The notes beneath the pieces are model-generated. The model was not told the origin of the DNA. It did no database searches and saw only the letters and a list, made by a program, of their open reading frames with translations. From Chitinophaga nivalis (GTDB lineage Bacteria; Bacteroidota; Bacteroidia; Chitinophagales; Chitinophagaceae), in assembly GCF_025989125.1 (NCBI RefSeq), contig NZ_JAPDNR010000001.1, positions 1,656,301 to 1,720,300 on the forward strand: 64,000 nucleotides of DNA, in the 5' to 3' direction. Position numbers and translations under genes: made by a program. This document shows, in pieces, positions 61,877 to 64,000 of this stretch; positions within the stretch are counted from its first letter, which is position 1, and every line of letters begins with the position of its first letter.

Positions 61877-62125
61877 TACCAAGTTTTTGAACTTTCAAAA
61901 TATAATGAAACATTTTGGAGGTGCTAGGGTTGATTGGTGGCATCTCTATCAACATTTGTATTGGTATTACGCAAAATTGCTATCTGGTTATACCATAGAG
62001 TAATGGCGCTGACGCAATTAAAATCATCAGTGAGATGGTCAGTTGTACTTGTTTCCCACAAGATTGTTCCCACTGAATCATTAGCTGGTGGGATTTAAGC
62101 GTATAATCCATAAATATTATAATAA
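61877..62125. other. Intergenic stretch, nothing seen
   Basis: No ORF, repeat or RNA of note. Confidence 0.35.
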
Positions 62126-62320
62126 AAATGGATTATAATCCTTAGTAAGCTGAAAGCATATGAGTTTAAATGGAGTAAAACGGAGAAAGTACGTTTTCCT
62201 CAGACCTTTACCACTAATTATCCCGAAGCAACCACCCGGATTATTTCTCCTGACAATGTGGAGGATTTTATTGGTATCGAAAAGTATATAACCGCTACCC
62301 CCAGGAATTTCCACAAATAA
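62126..62320 (+). pseudogene. Possible gene remnant (64 codons, no start)
   Basis: A plus-strand frame between a stop at 62123 and one at 62318 reads as protein (WSKTEKVRFPQTFTTNYPEA, TRIISPDNVEDFIGIEKYI) but has no Met before its last part. It may be the tail of a lost gene; the 3' end runs into the two-way terminator at 62319, as a real gene end would. Confidence 0.35.
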
Positions 62321-62347
62321 AAAGGCGGAGCATTTGCTCCGCCTTTT
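62319..62347. terminator. Bidirectional intrinsic terminator after E2 gene
   Basis: AAAAAGGCGGAGC pairs with GCTCCGCCTTTT over ATTT, 35 bases past the E2 stop. Confidence 0.85.
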
Positions 62348-62381
62348 CGTATAGCTATTATCGTTAGAGGAATATCCTGCT

Positions 62382-64000
62382 TTACACCATCATGGTCAGC
62401 GGGCTTTCCAGGTAAGCTTTCAGGGTCGCCAGGAAACGGGCGCCTACTGCTCCGTCCACACTTCTGTGGTCGCAGCTCAGGGTCAGTTTCATGATGTTGG
62501 CCACTTTCACTTCACCTTTTTCCACAATCGCTGTTTCCTTAATACCGCCTACTGCGAGGATAGCGGAATCCGGTGGATTGATGATGGCGGTGAACTCGTC
62601 TATACCCAGCATACCGAGGTTGGATACGGTAAAGGTATTACCGCTGAAATCCTGCGGCTGCAGTTTTTTGTTTTTGGCTTTATCGTACAGCACTTTTGCT
62701 TCACTCGCAATCTGGCTCAGTGTTTTCTGATCAGCAAAGCGTACTACCGGCACAATCAGTCCATCTTCGATGGCTACTGCAGAACCGATGTGAATGTGTT
62801 TGTTCTGACGGATAAAATCACCCATCCAGCTGCTGTTTACATCCGGATGCTGACGCAGCGCCAGGGAGGCAGCTTTGATCACCATATCGTTGAAGGAAAT
62901 CTTCACCGGAGAAACTTCGTTGATGGATTTACGTATTTCCATCGCTTTATCCATATTCACATCTACTTTCAGGTAGAAGTGAGGAGCGGAGAATTTGCTT
63001 TCGCTGAGACGTTTGGCAATAACCGAACGCATTTTGCTTACCGGAATGTCGGTATAACCTTCGCCGGATTGTGCAGCAAATGTGGCGGCAGGTGCGCTGG
63101 CAGCAGGAGCAGCAGCAGTTGTTTGTGCGGCAGCAGGTGCTGGTGCAGCAGCAGCCGGTACAAAACCATCAACATCTTTTTTCACGATACGGCCACCGTC
63201 TCCGGAACCTGTTACCTGTTGGATATCAATACCTTTCTCCTGGGCCAGTTTCTTAGCCAGCGGAGATGCTTTAACACGGCCATCGGCATTACCGGCAGCA
63301 GCAGTTTCGGCAGGAGCGGCAGTAGTAGCAGCGGGTGCAGCTTCCGTAGCAGGTGCTGCTGTAGCAGCAGGAGCACCGTTTTCAGCCGCGAGAATGGCAT
63401 CTACACTGGTACCGGCTTTACCAACAATGGCAATAATACCGTTTACTTTGGCAGCATCGCCTTCTTTTACACCTATATATAACAAAGTGCCATCAGCATA
63501 ACCGATGACTTCCATGGTTGCTTTATCCGTTTCTACTTCAGCCAGTACATCATCACTTTTCACTACGTCGCCTACTTTTTTGTTCCAGGCTACGATTTTT
63601 CCTTCCGTCATGGTATCGCTGAGCAGTGGCATCCGGACAACAGTCGCGTTTTTCAGTGCTTCTTGCAGCGCAGCATCATTTACTGCCGGAGCAGCAGCTG
63701 GTGCAGCGGCCTGCGGTGCAGGGCTGGCAGCGGGTTGCGCCTGTGCAGCTGCCGGAGCAGCGCTGTTATTTCCTTCCAGTAAAGCCGTATAGTCTTCTCC
63801 TGGCTTACCAACAATGGCAATAATTCCGTTAACCTTAGCTGCTTTTCCTTTTTCCACACCAATGTACAACAAGGTCCCTTCCACATAGCCCATCACTTCC
63901 ATTGTTGCCTTGTCAGTTTCCACTTCAGCAATAACATCGTCTGCCTTTACGGTATCGCCCACCTTTTTATGCCATTCCGCAATGACCCCTTCCGTCATCG
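62382..64000 (-). CDS. Dihydrolipoamide acyltransferase, E2 of pyruvate dehydrogenase type (right-truncated)
   Basis: The frame runs off the right edge, so the N-terminus is missing. Visible are two lipoyl domains, each with the ETDKATMEV lipoylation site, separated by Ala/Pro-rich linkers; a peripheral-subunit-binding domain (SPLAKKLAQEKGIDIQQVTGSG); and the catalytic domain with FNDMVIKAASLALRQHP and the His of DHRSVDGAVG. It forms the core of a 2-oxoacid dehydrogenase complex, moving acetyl from lipoyl to CoA. Two lipoyl domains and the Ala-rich linkers favour pyruvate over 2-oxoglutarate. The Met at 63998 is internal. Confidence 0.93.
   Translation of the reverse strand, partial: MTEGVIAEWHKKVGDTVKADDVIAEVETDKATMEVMGYVEGTLLYIGVEKGKAAKVNGIIAIVGKPGEDYTALLEGNNSAAPAAAQAQPAASPAPQAAAPAAAPAVNDAALQEALKNATVVRMPLLSDTMTEGKIVAWNKKVGDVVKSDDVLAEVETDKATMEVIGYADGTLLYIGVKEGDAAKVNGIIAIVGKAGTSVDAILAAENGAPAATAAPATEAAPAATTAAPAETAAAGNADGRVKASPLAKKLAQEKGIDIQQVTGSGDGGRIVKKDVDGFVPAAAAPAPAAAQTTAAAPAASAPAATFAAQSGEGYTDIPVSKMRSVIAKRLSESKFSAPHFYLKVDVNMDKAMEIRKSINEVSPVKISFNDMVIKAASLALRQHPDVNSSWMGDFIRQNKHIHIGSAVAIEDGLIVPVVRFADQKTLSQIASEAKVLYDKAKNKKLQPQDFSGNTFTVSNLGMLGIDEFTAIINPPDSAILAVGGIKETAIVEKGEVKVANIMKLTLSCDHRSVDGAVGARFLATLKAYLESPLTMMV

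Noticed and set aside
62466..63482. 338-codon plus-strand ORF opposite the E2 gene
   Set aside because: It is the antisense of the Ala/Pro-rich lipoyl linkers; its Ser/Cys-rich, repetitive composition is a by-product of that bias.

Overview
The window is chromosomal DNA of a Bacteroidota bacterium, most likely Chitinophagaceae and close to Chitinophaga; the genus is inferred from overall protein character, not from a search. Supporting signs are TAnnTTTG-type -7 promoter boxes, a PorT-like gene, a type IX secretion C-terminal sorting domain, a DUF1800/DUF1501 pair, a SusC/RagA-style TonB receptor with a carboxypeptidase-like front domain, and a VgrG/DUF4280 type VI secretion set. Both ends are cut inside genes: an ABC exporter at the left, and the E2 subunit of a 2-oxoacid dehydrogenase complex at the right.

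Region 1-7.2 kb: a paired ABC exporter of siderophore-exporter character, an HxlR regulator divergent from an MFS pump with a clear palindromic operator candidate between them, an AraC regulator with an SDR enzyme, and a thiolase. Region 7.3-16.4 kb: a tRNA-Lys(CTT) followed by AT-rich accessory DNA. It holds small secreted or hypothetical proteins, a tandem pair of paralogous secreted proteins, a flavin monooxygenase with a divergent AraC regulator, and two internally deleted insertion sequences (one IS481-like, one IS3-like) that keep both inverted ends. Region 16.4-31 kb: lipoproteins, a Crp/Fnr-epimerase-NTF2 cluster, a stand-alone beta/gamma-crystallin, exonuclease III, a two-gene ATPase/RloB module resembling AbiL-type abortive infection, an AraC/MFS divergent pair, and a TPM/SDR pair.

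Region 31-46 kb: DUF1800-DUF1501 operon (the second member with a T9SS tail), a small protein plus metal-type TonB receptor, a 113-bp non-coding tandem repeat array, and an orphan type VI secretion cluster. That cluster reads vgrG, a 239-aa protein of unknown function, a 1196-aa PAAR-like effector carrying both a lysozyme-like and an M23 peptidase domain, and a membrane-anchored protein that is an immunity candidate. Region 46-64 kb is mostly housekeeping: DUF983 protein, MsbA-like ABC transporter, an EF-G paralogue, YifB/ComM, a MutS-related ATPase, dihydroorotase, PorT, UbiE/MenG, EngB, two paralogous lipoproteins, a YkuK-like protein, a CoA-binding protein, a TIGR01777 epimerase, a GbsR regulator and the E2 subunit.

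The items most worth following up are the T6SS cargo cluster with its unknown middle gene, the 113-bp hairpin repeat array beside it, the RloA/RloB-type defence pair, and a group of genes whose -7 box ends only 4-6 bases before the start codon, which suggests leaderless messages.
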